Source: an uncultured Opitutales bacterium
Lineage (GTDB): Bacteria > Verrucomicrobiota > Verrucomicrobiia > Opitutales > UBA2995
Direction: 5' to 3'
NCBI GenBank assembly: GCA_937920335.1
Contig: CALGUT010000537.1
Span: forward strand, 1-11,778
DNA length: 11,778 nucleotides
Shown: in pieces, positions 1 to 6,486 of the stretch
How positions within the stretch are numbered: position 1 is the first letter of the stretch
Layout: each line of letters starts with the position of its first letter
Program-made: the position numbers and the translations under genes
Notes under the pieces: model-generated
Told to the model about the DNA's origin: nothing
What the model saw: only the letters and a program-made list of their open reading frames with translations
Database searches by the model: none

Positions 1-752
1 TAGGTACCGGTTCTGACAGCGTCTACGCCTTGGATGGTCAAACGGGAGCCGTCAAATCGGGTTGGCCTTTTGTTGAACCCAACGATGTGGTTTATTCGAC
101 CCCTGCTATTGCTGAGGATGGGACCCTTTATTTTGGTTCAGGAGATAAGCGTCTTTATGCCGTAAATAGTCAGGGAAACAAACTCTGGTCGTTTCCTACG
201 GGTGGTTTTGTAGATTCCTCACCCGCGATAGGACCGGACGGTACCGTCTATGTCGGATCGACGGATGGCAACGTGTATGCCATTCATGGTGACAGTCCTT
301 TAGGCTTTTCCAGGTGGCCGAAATTCAGAGGAAGTAACGAAGCACTGGGACGTATGGATCCTTATCGGAAATGGATAGAAACGGAGAATATATCAATGCC
401 GAACCCTTATGAAGATCCTGACGATGATGGAATCGAGACGGCGCTTGAGTGGGCTTTCGGATTGGATCCAGGCTCAAGTGATAAGGGCGTGATTTTGGTT
501 CCCACGATTACCAACGATCAAAGTGGTATTTCGATAGGAGGAGAATGGGTCCTAGGAGCTCGTGGAGTCGGATTTAGTTTTTCCGATGATATGGTCGTTT
601 GGGAACCGTTTTCTGCAAAAGATTTGGAACAATATCCATGGCTTGAATCATTCACGAATGACGAGATCGCTGGGCAAATACATTCCGAGATTGAATTGGT
701 GACTGGGGCTTCGCCTCCTCGGTTCTTCAGGTTTCGTATGGTCCAGCAATAG
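1..752 (+). CDS. PQQ/WD-like beta-propeller protein, 3' part only
   Basis: The reading frame is open to the left edge. Codons before the TTG at 30 read GTGSDSVYALDGQTG, a typical PQQ-repeat strand, so that TTG is an internal leucine and the real start lies outside the window. Two or three further propeller repeats follow (STPAIAEDGTLYFGSGDKRL and SSPAIGPDGTVYVGSTDG), then a GFSRWPKFRG linker. The tail has an acidic DPDDDGIETALEWAFGLDP motif and a short beta-rich end finishing FFRFRMVQQ. Such tails are common on exported proteins of Verrucomicrobiota, where they probably act in sorting or surface attachment. No enzymatic residues of quinoprotein dehydrogenases are visible in this part, so a binding or structural role is as likely as catalysis. 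Family confidence is high; the exact function is unknown. Confidence 0.85.
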   Translation, partial: GTGSDSVYALDGQTGAVKSGWPFVEPNDVVYSTPAIAEDGTLYFGSGDKRLYAVNSQGNKLWSFPTGGFVDSSPAIGPDGTVYVGSTDGNVYAIHGDSPLGFSRWPKFRGSNEALGRMDPYRKWIETENISMPNPYEDPDDDGIETALEWAFGLDPGSSDKGVILVPTITNDQSGISIGGEWVLGARGVGFSFSDDMVVWEPFSAKDLEQYPWLESFTNDEIAGQIHSEIELVTGASPPRFFRFRMVQQ

Positions 753-810
753 CCCTGTCCAATTTCCTTGTGGGTTACTTTACCCGGCAGTTATGTTCGC
801 CCACTAATTA

Positions 811-1683
811 ATGAGATATCTGATCATTGTTTCAGTTATTTGGGCTTTTTCTTTTGGGCTTATAAAAACCTATCTTACGGGCTTGGACCCGTTTGTTGTA
901 AGTGGTGTTCGCTTGTTTGTGGCCTTGCTGGTCTTTCTTCCGTTTCTAAAGCTTTGTACGGTTGATCGAGGGCTAAGTATTAAGTTCCTTGCAATCGGAG
1001 CCATTCAATTTGGAGTCATGTATGGGGCCTATATTTACACGTTTCAGTATATGGAGGCTCACAAAATTGCATTATTCACGGTCACGACCCCTCTTATGGT
1101 AACGCTGTTGGACGACCTATTGGAGAAGCGATTTAGGGTGTCGTTTCTTTTGTGTGCTGCGGTATCGGTACTTGGAGCGATTGTCATCTACTACAACACG
1201 ATAGACTTGTCTGGAACGCTGATTGGAATCTTTCTATTGCAGGCTTCAAACCTATGTTTTGCGGCCGGACAAGTTCTGTATCGAAGATTGCTTCTTTCGA
1301 ATACGCAATTGAGGAGCCAGGACCATTTCGCATTGTTGTATTTGGGAGGTGTAGTTGCTACTCTGGTACTAATGGCGTTCGGATCTGACCTATCAGCGAT
1401 CTCTTTTTCGGGAACACAGACTGCGGTTATCTTATTACTGGGTGTAGTTGCTTCTGGGCTCGGCTTCTTCTTGTGGAACTACGGAGCCACGTTGACGAAT
1501 GCTGGAAACCTGGCCGTCATGAATAATCTTAAGATCCCCCTGGCAGTTGCTGTGAGCCTTATGTTTTTCGAAGACGTTACCGGGCAGCAGCTACTGCGTT
1601 TAATTATGGGAGGTGGTATTATCGTCGGTGCGGTGTATCTCAACGATTTTCTTTCGACCCGAAGGAAGACTGAACTTGTTTGA
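811..1683 (+). CDS. EamA/DMT-superfamily membrane transporter
   Basis: This 290-residue, very hydrophobic protein fits the usual 280-300 residues and about ten membrane helices of the drug/metabolite transporter superfamily. It starts MRYLIIVSVIWAFSFGLIKT, the typical first helix of an EamA repeat, with the charged G-V-R-L-F-V segment in helix 2. The second repeat includes GVVASGLGFFLWNYGATLTNAG and ends with VAVSLMFFEDVTG followed by a GGGIIVGAVYL helix; both are family hallmarks. It probably exports or imports a small metabolite across the inner membrane, and the substrate cannot be told from sequence. No good ribosome-binding site precedes the ATG. The last 44 bp overlap the end of the convergent glycosyltransferase gene. 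Confidence 0.9.
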   Translation: MRYLIIVSVIWAFSFGLIKTYLTGLDPFVVSGVRLFVALLVFLPFLKLCTVDRGLSIKFLAIGAIQFGVMYGAYIYTFQYMEAHKIALFTVTTPLMVTLLDDLLEKRFRVSFLLCAAVSVLGAIVIYYNTIDLSGTLIGIFLLQASNLCFAAGQVLYRRLLLSNTQLRSQDHFALLYLGGVVATLVLMAFGSDLSAISFSGTQTAVILLLGVVASGLGFFLWNYGATLTNAGNLAVMNNLKIPLAVAVSLMFFEDVTGQQLLRLIMGGGIIVGAVYLNDFLSTRRKTELV

Positions 1684-2716
1684 CGGCTAGGAAAAAATCT
1701 CGCGATCGGTCCTCGAAATTGAATTGTTTACGACTGAATGAGATTGCGGACTTGCTCATTTCATTCAGACGCTCCGGACTGGATGCGAGTAGCTGGAGCG
1801 CATCCGAAAAAGCTTGTTGATCCCCAAACGGTATACCGAAACCGGATACAGAATCTTCAAAACAATCCCCAACTCCGTTGACGAGATAAGCGATTACAGG
1901 AAGGCCTGTCCATTGAGCTTCAATCAATGAGTTGGGTAACCCCTCTTTATCGGAAGTTGATACTGCGATATGATGCTCGTAGTATAGCGGCTGGGGGTCC
2001 GGGGTCGCTAGGAATCGTATTCTTTTTTCGAGTCTTAACGATTTCACCAGTTGCTTGCAGGTGTTGAGTGTCTTGCCGGTTCCGACCAACGTGCAAGTCC
2101 AGTTGATGGATGGTGGAAGCTTGGACAAGATGGTAATGAGCTCAGCTTGATTCTTTTGCGGCCGAAACATAGCAACATAGATGATCCGCAAAGGGCTAGT
2201 GAGCGTTCTTGGGGTTCCTAACGCTATTTTGGGGAGTAGACATCCGTTGTGAATCGTTTGAATCTTAGCAGCACTCGATTCGTTGAGCTGTGATAACTTT
2301 CGTTCTTCGGCTTTGTTATTGGTAAGGATACCGTGTGAAGCGCTTAGAGCTCTTAAGTAATAAGGAACGGGCTTTTTTCCGCTTCTGAAGGTCGCAATCA
2401 TCGCTGTATTCGGGAAATAGCTCTTTAGGCGTTCCAAATAGAGGTGAGCTACCTTTCCCATAAAAACAATGGCGTCTGGCGAAAAGTCTTTGATGTTCCT
2501 AATGAGTCCCGGTGCCCACTCATCAATGTGAGTATTGAATGGCTGAAGAGTCTTAAAATAGGAGCCAGGCGTTTCTCTCATCGGTAACGCTCCGCCCGGA
2601 CGAAATACCAAGAGTCCAGTCTGGTATCCGTTTTTTTGTCCGAACTGGGCCAGAGCCACGGTTTGTTTCTCAGTTCCTCCTATTCTGAGATGATCCTGGA
2701 GGAAGAGAATACGCAT
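1640..2716 (-). CDS. GT4-family glycosyltransferase (GT-B fold)
   Basis: This 358-residue protein has the plan of retaining GT4 enzymes that move a sugar from a nucleotide-sugar donor to a lipid-linked or polysaccharide acceptor on the cytoplasmic side of the membrane. The N-terminal loop LRIGGTEKQ (about residues 10-18) is the glycine-rich acceptor-domain loop. FRPQKN (184-189) supplies the R/K pair that usually contacts the donor phosphates. EGLPNSLIE (258-266) is an intact E-x7-E motif, followed by GLPVIA. The length is normal and no signal peptide is present. Sugar specificity is not readable. It stands alone on the minus strand, convergent with the EamA gene, and may belong to the same surface-glycan repertoire as the GT at 5287-6486. 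Confidence 0.9.
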   Translation of the reverse strand: MRILFLQDHLRIGGTEKQTVALAQFGQKNGYQTGLLVFRPGGALPMRETPGSYFKTLQPFNTHIDEWAPGLIRNIKDFSPDAIVFMGKVAHLYLERLKSYFPNTAMIATFRSGKKPVPYYLRALSASHGILTNNKAEERKLSQLNESSAAKIQTIHNGCLLPKIALGTPRTLTSPLRIIYVAMFRPQKNQAELITILSKLPPSINWTCTLVGTGKTLNTCKQLVKSLRLEKRIRFLATPDPQPLYYEHHIAVSTSDKEGLPNSLIEAQWTGLPVIAYLVNGVGDCFEDSVSGFGIPFGDQQAFSDALQLLASSPERLNEMSKSAISFSRKQFNFEDRSRDFFLAVKQVQSSFGSKENR

Positions 2717-2891
2717 AAGTGAACCCTAGTATTCTTCTGCAGCAATTGGCTGAGCTTTGCAGAATTTGAAATGGCGGAGAGAGCGGGATTCGAAAACGCT
2801 CACACCCCGCGAGATTAGTGGAAAGTTAAGTGTTTATGAGAGTTTGCAATGCATAGGGATGCAAGCAAATTGAATTACCCTGTATTCATTG

Positions 2892-2913
2892 TGATAGGAA
2901 TATGATAGGAATA
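2892..2913. repeat. Perfect tandem repeat, 2 x 11 bp
   Basis: TGATAGGAATA occurs twice head to tail, at 2892-2902 and 2903-2913, with no mismatch. The 11-bp period is close to one DNA turn, so it could be a paired protein-binding site, but it may equally be replication slippage. Confidence 0.8.
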
Positions 2914-3011
2914 GAGTAGGGTGGGGAGGGCTTCCGGCTTTTTTCCATACCACTTATCTTAGTATTGATCCAAGCGGACAGATTTTTTCCGTCAAAAGGA
3001 GTTACTGCGGA

Positions 3012-3040
3012 TTGAAAATTTATAAGATTCTCCTTGAATA
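3012..3040 (+). promoter_or_regulatory. Possible weak sigma70-type promoter
   Basis: TTGAAA at 3012-3017 and TGAATA at 3035-3040 are separated by 17 bp, about 30 bp before the ATG at 3070. The -35 box is good and the -10 box is poor. This is a guess based on spacing; such matches are frequent in AT-rich DNA. Confidence 0.22.
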
Positions 3041-3069
3041 AGTGAACAATTGATCACTACCAGTAGTTA

Positions 3070-3324
3070 ATGGAATTTCGCATCATCTACGACGACAGAG
3101 CTAAAAAATGGATACTGACTCCGAACTCCGAGAACACGCTGCCGCACCCGTTGGTTTTCACTGACCAGGATCTCGGTAAGGAGGTGGGATTGTATGGTGC
3201 GTTAAGCTATGGGGTCCACCGTGCCTTTGGTAATGCTGCCACGTTCAGAATCGAGACTAGCTTTGATGAACCGTTGATTCTGAAGTTGGATGGTGTTCAG
3301 GCGAAGAGGGTGAAGGGAATGTAG
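3070..3324 (+). CDS. Small hypothetical protein, 84 aa
   Basis: I do not recognise this protein. It starts MEFRIIYDDRAKKWIL and has a mixed, balanced composition with alternating hydrophobic residues near both ends (FRIIY at the start, PLILKLDGVQ at the end), as expected of a small soluble alpha/beta fold. The middle (GKEVGLYGALSYGVHRAFG) could be a helix. There is no signal peptide, membrane segment or cysteine. No clear Shine-Dalgarno sequence precedes the ATG, and a weak promoter-like pair lies just upstream. Seventeen bases after its stop lies copy A of the GTAACACT repeat. Codon use looks genuine, but short length leaves some chance that it is not expressed. Confidence 0.5.
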   Translation: MEFRIIYDDRAKKWILTPNSENTLPHPLVFTDQDLGKEVGLYGALSYGVHRAFGNAATFRIETSFDEPLILKLDGVQAKRVKGM

Positions 3325-3340
3325 GGGGTTAATCATCTAT

Positions 3341-3366
3341 GTAACACTATGCTGCAATAAGGTTAC
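3341..3366 (+). repeat. GTAACACT...GCAATAAGG repeat, copy A
   Basis: GTAACACT (3341-3348), five bases, GCAATAAGG (3354-3362) and TTAC. The same two blocks recur at 4327-4352 with a four-base gap. The copy also has inverted ends (TGTAAC 3340-3345 and GTTACA 3362-3367), with CTATG and CATAG further out, so it can fold as an imperfect hairpin. It begins 16 bases after the stop codon of the small gene. Confidence 0.7.
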
Positions 3367-3426
3367 ATTTCTGCATAGCTTGACGGTAATTATGGCCTGA
3401 TTACTCCGGATTTTCAGTCCAAAAAG

Positions 3427-3449
3427 GTAACACTATACCTAATAGTGTT
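3427..3449 (+). repeat. GTAACACTAT repeat, copy B, with 8-bp hairpin
   Basis: GTAACACTAT (3427-3436) is identical to the first ten bases of copy A. AACACTAT (3429-3436) pairs perfectly with ATAGTGTT (3442-3449) around a 5-nt loop. No T-run follows, so a rho-independent terminator is unlikely. It may be the remnant of a mobile or repetitive extragenic element. Confidence 0.65.
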
Positions 3450-3648
3450 TCATTCACTCCAAAAGGACGATTTTTCGGTTGGCGTGCACGTGGTAAAGCC
3501 AACAAAACCTCCAAATCATCTCCGACCGTGGGTATGTGTTTCAAGAAAAGGATGTCCATTAATAAGTGTAACTTTTTTGTGTATTTCGGCATTACTTATG
3601 TTGGTTGCAGCTAATACGCTTACCTTCTAAAAACAGCCGATAAAAGGA

Positions 3649-4326
3649 ATGAAAACTTTACGCATCATCACGATACTCGCTGCGGTTCTAATACCCTCTA
3701 TGCTTGGTTGCTCAACCGACAATAAAAAGTCGGATAGCGACGCCGAAAGTATGGACTCATCAGAGACTACTACACAAGTACCGTGGACGGATTACTTTGT
3801 TAATCGTTCGCAGGATGACGCGGAAGAAGGAACGAATGTTGAGGTTGATCTGACAAATGAGGATCTTGATTTGGGTCAGCTGTCAGGATTTGAATCGGCA
3901 AAAGCTATTGGTATTCGCTTCGACGGAATACGCGTTGCTAAAGAACAGAAGATCAACAGCGCTTTCTTGCAATTTACAATGGAAGGAAATCGTCCGAAGG
4001 AGAAGCCGACAGAACTGACGATTCGCGCAGAATTGTCCGCGAACGGCGAATCGTTTAATGAAGAAGCGAAGAATTTATCTTCGCGCGAGCTTACGAAAAC
4101 GGCGGTAATATGGTCACCAGAACCTTGGAATCCGAAGCAGGCTCACGCGAAAAGGCCACGTACCCCCGACTTGTCTACAATAATTCAAGAAGTAGTTAAC
4201 CAAGAGGATTGGCAGGAAGGAAACGCATTGGTTCTGATTATCAAAGGAACGGGTGAGCGAGATGCCGTCTCATTCGACGGTGGAGGCAAAAAGGACGGTC
4301 CGATGCTCCGCATTGACGCCATTTAG
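3649..4326 (+). CDS. Predicted lipoprotein with DNRLRE/CBM96-like domain
   Basis: The N-terminus MKTLRIITILAAVLIPSMLGC is a lipoprotein signal with a cysteine at residue 21, so the mature protein should be lipid-anchored in an envelope membrane. An acidic, Ser-rich linker follows to about residue 45. Residues about 48-225 resemble the beta-sandwich domain often annotated DNRLRE or CBM96-like: a V/IGIRF start with INSAFLQFTMEG, then LTIRAELSANGESF, ISSR-type NLSSRELTK, WSPEPWN, RTPDLSTIIQEVVNQ, NALVLIIKGTG and the closing SFDGGGKKDGPMLRI. In marine bacteria these domains often accompany secreted phosphoesterases or polysaccharide enzymes, and may bind glycans. An AAAGG stretch touches the ATG, which is too close for a normal Shine-Dalgarno. 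Repeat copy C begins at the base after its stop. Confidence 0.8.
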   Translation: MKTLRIITILAAVLIPSMLGCSTDNKKSDSDAESMDSSETTTQVPWTDYFVNRSQDDAEEGTNVEVDLTNEDLDLGQLSGFESAKAIGIRFDGIRVAKEQKINSAFLQFTMEGNRPKEKPTELTIRAELSANGESFNEEAKNLSSRELTKTAVIWSPEPWNPKQAHAKRPRTPDLSTIIQEVVNQEDWQEGNALVLIIKGTGERDAVSFDGGGKKDGPMLRIDAI

Positions 4327-4352
4327 GTAACACTTTTGGCAATAAGGTTTAC
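4327..4352 (+). repeat. GTAACACT...GCAATAAGG repeat, copy C
   Basis: GTAACACT (4327-4334), four bases, GCAATAAGG (4339-4347) and TTTAC. It directly follows the lipoprotein stop codon and matches copy A block for block. A shared CCTGATT lies a little further on in both places (3396 and 4356). It sits just before the damaged start of the endonuclease gene. Confidence 0.7.
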
Positions 4353-4392
4353 TGTCCTGATTCACGCTTCTTAACCATCTCGTCTATTTCAA

Positions 4393-5229
4393 TTGGATCA
4401 GGCGTGTCGGTTCCTCCTACAGCTTTCCTTGATAGTTGTTACTGCCGAAACCATCCGCATTGCCACTTTCAATTGTGAGTTCCTCAACTCCAAACGCATT
4501 CACATTAAATTCGGTGAATCTTTCAACCTATCAGCTACAGACGCCGCCACATGGACGCCCGCTTTTCGTGAACAGAAGCTGGAAGAAGCTTCTGAGTCCG
4601 TAGCTAAAGTATTAGCCCAGGTGGACGCGGATGTCCTAGCGCTAACAGAAGTAGGTAATGCTAACGACCTGGAGGTGCTCAGGCAGGCTTTAATTGATGA
4701 AGGCGTAACGTATGACTTCATAGGCCCTAACCGCTCGACAGACACTGTTACAGGTCAGCATGTAGGCGTATTATCAAAGATCCCGTTTACCAGCATATTG
4801 CCGAGCATACCGGGACGTGAACATTATTGGGAGGAGTTGGATGACCCCGAAACTGAAAGTGAGACAGGAGTCTCAAAAGGAATGCGGGTGAGCTTTCAGA
4901 ATGCGGACGGAAACGATATACATTTATACGTCGTTCACTTATCATCGGAACGCGGCGGGCACGAGCAGGATCAACAGCGAATCGCACAAGCCTCTATTTT
5001 GCGTCGCCATTATCTGAATACACTAGATCCCGATGCTATGATTATTGTTGCTGGTGATCTCAATGATAAACGCGGTGATCCAACCTTGAGACGGATACGC
5101 GGTCTCGATGACATACAAAGCGATCTTGGAATCGGATATCGATTTAAACATCTGGACGGTGAACGATCCAGTCGATGCTTGGCGCTATGCCTCGTTCGGC
5201 ATGAGTTCGATCTCCATAGATTGCCCTAA
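4393..5229 (+). pseudogene. Endonuclease/exonuclease/phosphatase family gene, broken
   Basis: The frame keeps most EEP-superfamily (DNase I/exoIII-like, metal-dependent phosphodiesterase) motifs: TIRIATFNCEFL (Asn), LALTEVGN (catalytic Glu), GQHVGVLSK, VVHLSSE and VAGDLNDKRGDPTLRRIRG (Asp/Asn). Three defects are visible. First, the only start is a TTG, without a Shine-Dalgarno and with a stop at 4372, although the following residues look like a damaged signal peptide. Second, after about DDIQSDL (near 5110-5150) the expected family sequence moves to the +1 frame, which reads WTVNDPVDAWRYASFGMSSISID, while this frame ends at 5229 in unrelated residues. Third, the expected IDH reads IDC, and the terminal SDH motif is missing before the convergent gene ends at 5287. 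It was probably a secreted nuclease or phosphatase, now inactive. A sequencing error could explain the frameshift but not the lost end. Confidence 0.72.
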
Positions 5230-5286
5230 AGTGATTCGCTCTGCGCTGTGGAAATCGGGTGACGTGTTTTGCAGGCAGAGGCAAAG

Positions 5287-6486
5287 CTATTTGGCTAATG
5301 TCTTGCGGAATATATCCATCAGCTGTCGGCCGCAATCTTGTGTGAGTGAGTGATTCTCTTCTTGTGCCTGCAATTCTGCTTTTAAATTCGGGCCCGCTGC
5401 GAGTGACGACCAATGGTCTGCTAGTAATTGAGCCAGTGACTCGGCAGATTTCGGGTCAAAATAGTGAGCTCTCTCGTAGGCCTGTTCACGGTGCACTGGA
5501 ATGTCAGAGAGGAAGGTCGTTTTTCCTAGTGTGCGGCAATCTTCGACGAGCATCGACCAGCCCTCAAAGTGGGAGGGTTGCACAATGGCACAGGCTCGTC
5601 GCATTAGATGGATCTGGTCTTGGCGGGGCAGTAGGCCGAGGTAGCGAATGTTTGTTTCCAGCCCGTGGTCAGCTATATAGCGTTTCAGGATTTTCGGGTG
5701 CTCTGGCTTGCGATAGTCTTGATCCTTGCCGGTGAGCACTAAGCAGATGTTCTCATCTCCATGCTCGTTCATTAATGCAATTGCTTGCAGCAAGGTGAGG
5801 TGATTCTTGTGCTGCCAAAATTGGCTGGGAAACATTAGGAATTTTTCAGGTAGCTTATATTTCTCTGCCGTTTGAAGAGGACTGCCTGTAAACCAATCTG
5901 GATCGGCATGAGTGCGGAAGGGGAAAACGCTCACCTTCTCTGGGGGAGCCTGGAAGTAGTGCAACAGGTCATTATAGGCATCCTGACTACTGACTACGAT
6001 GTGTGCGGCTTCGTCGATGAGTAACTGGAACTCTTGGTCGCGTGTTTGCAGCTCTTCTGCGCTGAATAGCTCGGGTAAGTGCTTATGCTGGAAATCCGGA
6101 ATCCATCCGATCCATGGTAAACAGAATTTAGCCCCCAGGCTTCGACCGCAGGGGAACAATAAATCAGCCTGTGTCTTGCGCAGGCTGTCTTCTATGTGAA
6201 TCAGGCTCGGGCCTTTTTTGAGAAATGGGCGTATCTTTTTTTTGAATCGCTCTAAACGCGTGAGTTTTGAGCTGTAATTGAAAACCTGGGTTGAGGTTAC
6301 GGATTCGCGCAGTGTGGTGTAGTGCGTCCCATCCAGGTTTTCTCGAATGAGTAAGTGTGTTTCGGGACGCTTACTTTTCGGGACGGTTGAGAGCGCTTGT
6401 GAAACGGCCTGGACATAGAGCACACCTGCGATCCAATGGCTACCTGAGTCTGGGAGAAGTGCAATACGGAGATTTTTATGACTCAT
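5287..6486 (-). CDS. GT4-family glycosyltransferase, second gene of kelch operon
   Basis: This 399-residue protein is of the type with a conserved SQFWQHKNH motif (221-229), whose Lys is expected at the nucleotide-sugar phosphates. The C-terminal Rossmann half follows: VLTGK (250-254), the helix-strand segment IRYLGLLPRQDQI, and the donor loop IVQPSHFEGWSMLVEDC (301-317). The usual E-x7-E reads E308-x7-D316, with a Glu one position earlier; this is a conservative change, so activity is plausible. It probably adds a sugar to a cell-surface polysaccharide or glycolipid at the inner membrane. Its ATG overlaps the stop of the kelch gene (TAATG), which implies translational coupling. Base composition is richer in G+C than the flanks, and its end abuts the truncated endonuclease gene. 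Confidence 0.9.
   Translation of the reverse strand: MSHKNLRIALLPDSGSHWIAGVLYVQAVSQALSTVPKSKRPETHLLIRENLDGTHYTTLRESVTSTQVFNYSSKLTRLERFKKKIRPFLKKGPSLIHIEDSLRKTQADLLFPCGRSLGAKFCLPWIGWIPDFQHKHLPELFSAEELQTRDQEFQLLIDEAAHIVVSSQDAYNDLLHYFQAPPEKVSVFPFRTHADPDWFTGSPLQTAEKYKLPEKFLMFPSQFWQHKNHLTLLQAIALMNEHGDENICLVLTGKDQDYRKPEHPKILKRYIADHGLETNIRYLGLLPRQDQIHLMRRACAIVQPSHFEGWSMLVEDCRTLGKTTFLSDIPVHREQAYERAHYFDPKSAESLAQLLADHWSSLAAGPNLKAELQAQEENHSLTQDCGRQLMDIFRKTLAK

Larger units (their letters stand above)
2717..3069. other. Intergenic region between divergent genes
   Basis: No convincing ORF is present on either strand. The stretch must hold the 5' control regions of the minus-strand glycosyltransferase and perhaps of the small gene at 3070. 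It contains a perfect 2 x 11-bp tandem repeat at 2892-2913 and a possible weak promoter at 3012-3040. No hairpin with a T-run was found. Confidence 0.6.
3325..3648. other. Intergenic region with repeats, no supported gene
   Basis: This stretch holds two copies of a GTAACACT repeat (3341 and 3427), one of which forms an 8-bp hairpin. ORFs on both strands here (3445-3630 plus, 3401-3592 minus) have unconvincing composition. The upstream control region of the lipoprotein gene must lie at its right end. Confidence 0.55.

Noticed and set aside
30..32. TTG as start of the first gene
   Set aside because: The same frame continues upstream to the window edge with a canonical PQQ-repeat strand, so it is an internal leucine.
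768..965. 65-aa ORF overlapping the transporter start
   Set aside because: It is a shifted-frame shadow of the EamA gene.
3427..3455. Rho-independent terminator
   Set aside because: The stem is AT-rich and no T-run follows it.
3445..3630. 61-aa ORF before the lipoprotein gene
   Set aside because: It has a GTG start inside the hairpin repeat, no ribosome-binding site, and unconvincing composition apart from a hydrophobic tail.
3325..4400. Integron cassette array with attC sites
   Set aside because: Genes in one direction with short repeats after each stop suggested this, but no RYYYAAC...GTTRRRY pair with attC-like arms could be found at the repeats.
5108..5353. Independent 81-aa gene
   Set aside because: Its first half carries the displaced C-terminal part of the endonuclease family, so it is better explained as the +1-frame continuation of the broken gene.
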